Source: Planctomycetota bacterium (GTDB lineage Bacteria > Planctomycetota > UBA1135 > GCA-002686595). Taken from it: a DNA stretch of 6,711 nucleotides. The translations under genes were made by a program, and so were the position numbers. The stretch spans positions 1 through 6,711 of the forward strand of contig JAKVCE010000124.1 of NCBI GenBank assembly GCA_022447405.1, written 5' to 3'. The notes below the pieces were generated by a model. The model worked only from the letters and a program-made list of their open reading frames with translations. It searched no databases and was not told where the DNA came from. This document shows, piece by piece, positions 6,303 to 6,711 of the stretch (positions within the stretch are counted from its first letter, which is position 1; every line of letters begins with the position of its first letter).

Positions 6303-6306
6303 GAGG
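6303..6306 (+). promoter_or_regulatory. Ribosome binding site for apbE
   Basis: GAGG lies 7 nt before the ATG at 6314. It favours this start over in-frame ATGs at 6299 and 6323; all three keep the lipoprotein signal. Confidence 0.5.
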
Positions 6307-6313
6307 CGCTAGC

Positions 6314-6711
6314 ATGGCGCGCATGCAGAAGCGGGTCGCTCTCCTGCTCGTCACCGCGCTCAGCGCTTGCGCGCTAGAGCAGGATAACTCCTTGGTCTTC
6401 GGCGAGACCATGGGGACGACCTGGCGGCTCACGCTGCCTCAAAACGCGGACGCTGAGGCAGCCTACGGAGTGGTCCAAGCTGAGCTGGACCTCGTTGAGG
6501 AGCTCATGTCGCCTTGGCGCCAAGAGAGTGACCTCTCGAGGTTCGCGGACGCTGAGGTGGGCGACCCGGTCCAGGTCGCCCGCGAGACCCTCGAGGTCTT
6601 GGAGATAGCGAGGGGCGCTTGGCGCGCCAGCGCGGGCGCCTTCGACCCCACCGTCGGCGCGCTGGTCGAAGCGAGCGGATTCGGCGTCGCCGAGGGGCTG
6701 GCTGAGCCCTC
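6314..6711 (+). CDS. apbE: FAD:protein FMN transferase, lipoprotein (partial, 3' end outside window)
   Basis: ApbE attaches FMN from FAD through a phosphoester bond to the threonine of the Dgx(s/t)gAT motif; in Na+-NQR these sites are on NqrB and NqrC. The visible 132 codons start with a lipoprotein signal: Lys/Arg residues, a hydrophobic stretch and the lipobox L-S-A-C, with Cys19 as the predicted lipidated residue. A membrane-anchored periplasmic enzyme is therefore predicted, the side where the NqrC FMN domain lies. Family blocks seen are 'FGETMGTTWRLTL', 'SPWRQESDLSRF' and 'SAGAFDPTVGALV' followed by 'SGFG'. The usual family length is about 330-350 aa, so well over half lies beyond the edge. 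It begins 20 nt after nqrF with no terminator between, so it is very likely co-transcribed. Confidence 0.93.
   Translation, partial: MARMQKRVALLLVTALSACALEQDNSLVFGETMGTTWRLTLPQNADAEAAYGVVQAELDLVEELMSPWRQESDLSRFADAEVGDPVQVARETLEVLEIARGAWRASAGAFDPTVGALVEASGFGVAEGLAEP

Overview
The window is a GC-rich bacterial segment with G/C-biased third codon positions. It carries an almost complete operon for the sodium-pumping NADH:quinone oxidoreductase (Na+-NQR), with a small divergently transcribed gene on its left. The outer-membrane lipoprotein style of ApbE and the Na+-NQR point to a Gram-negative bacterium, probably marine or salt-adapted. High GC plus apparent selenocysteine use would fit the Myxococcota/deltaproteobacterial sphere, but that assignment is a guess.

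Right part (474-6711, + strand): nqrA, nqrB, nqrC, nqrD, nqrE and nqrF lie head to tail with 2-nt gaps or 1-14-nt overlaps, followed after 20 nt by the first 398 nt of apbE, which the window edge cuts. The key residues are present. They are the covalent-FMN threonines of NqrB (Thr222) and NqrC (Thr228), the paired membrane cysteines of NqrD (27/110) and NqrE (25/126), and the [2Fe-2S] cysteines of NqrF (83/89/92/124) with its FAD and NADH motifs. NqrF takes electrons from NADH; they pass through 2Fe-2S, the NqrD/E iron centre, the FMN of NqrC and NqrB, and riboflavin to quinone, driving Na+ export. ApbE is the enzyme that attaches the FMNs to NqrB and NqrC. No terminator is visible between the genes, so one transcript is likely.

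Left part (1-213, - strand): a small DUF2007-like gene reads leftwards off the window edge. Its frame is interrupted by one TGA (85-87), after which protein-like sequence completing the same fold continues to the edge. A hairpin with a GGUC apical loop, 20 nt after the TGA, closely resembles a bacterial SECIS element. I interpret the gene as a candidate selenoprotein with a Cys-Gly-Asn-Gly-Sec motif. This is the most novel item in the window; a nonsense mutation is the main alternative.

Between the two divergent units (214-473) there is no convincing gene. This region holds a long imperfect inverted repeat (252-307) and the leader of nqrA.
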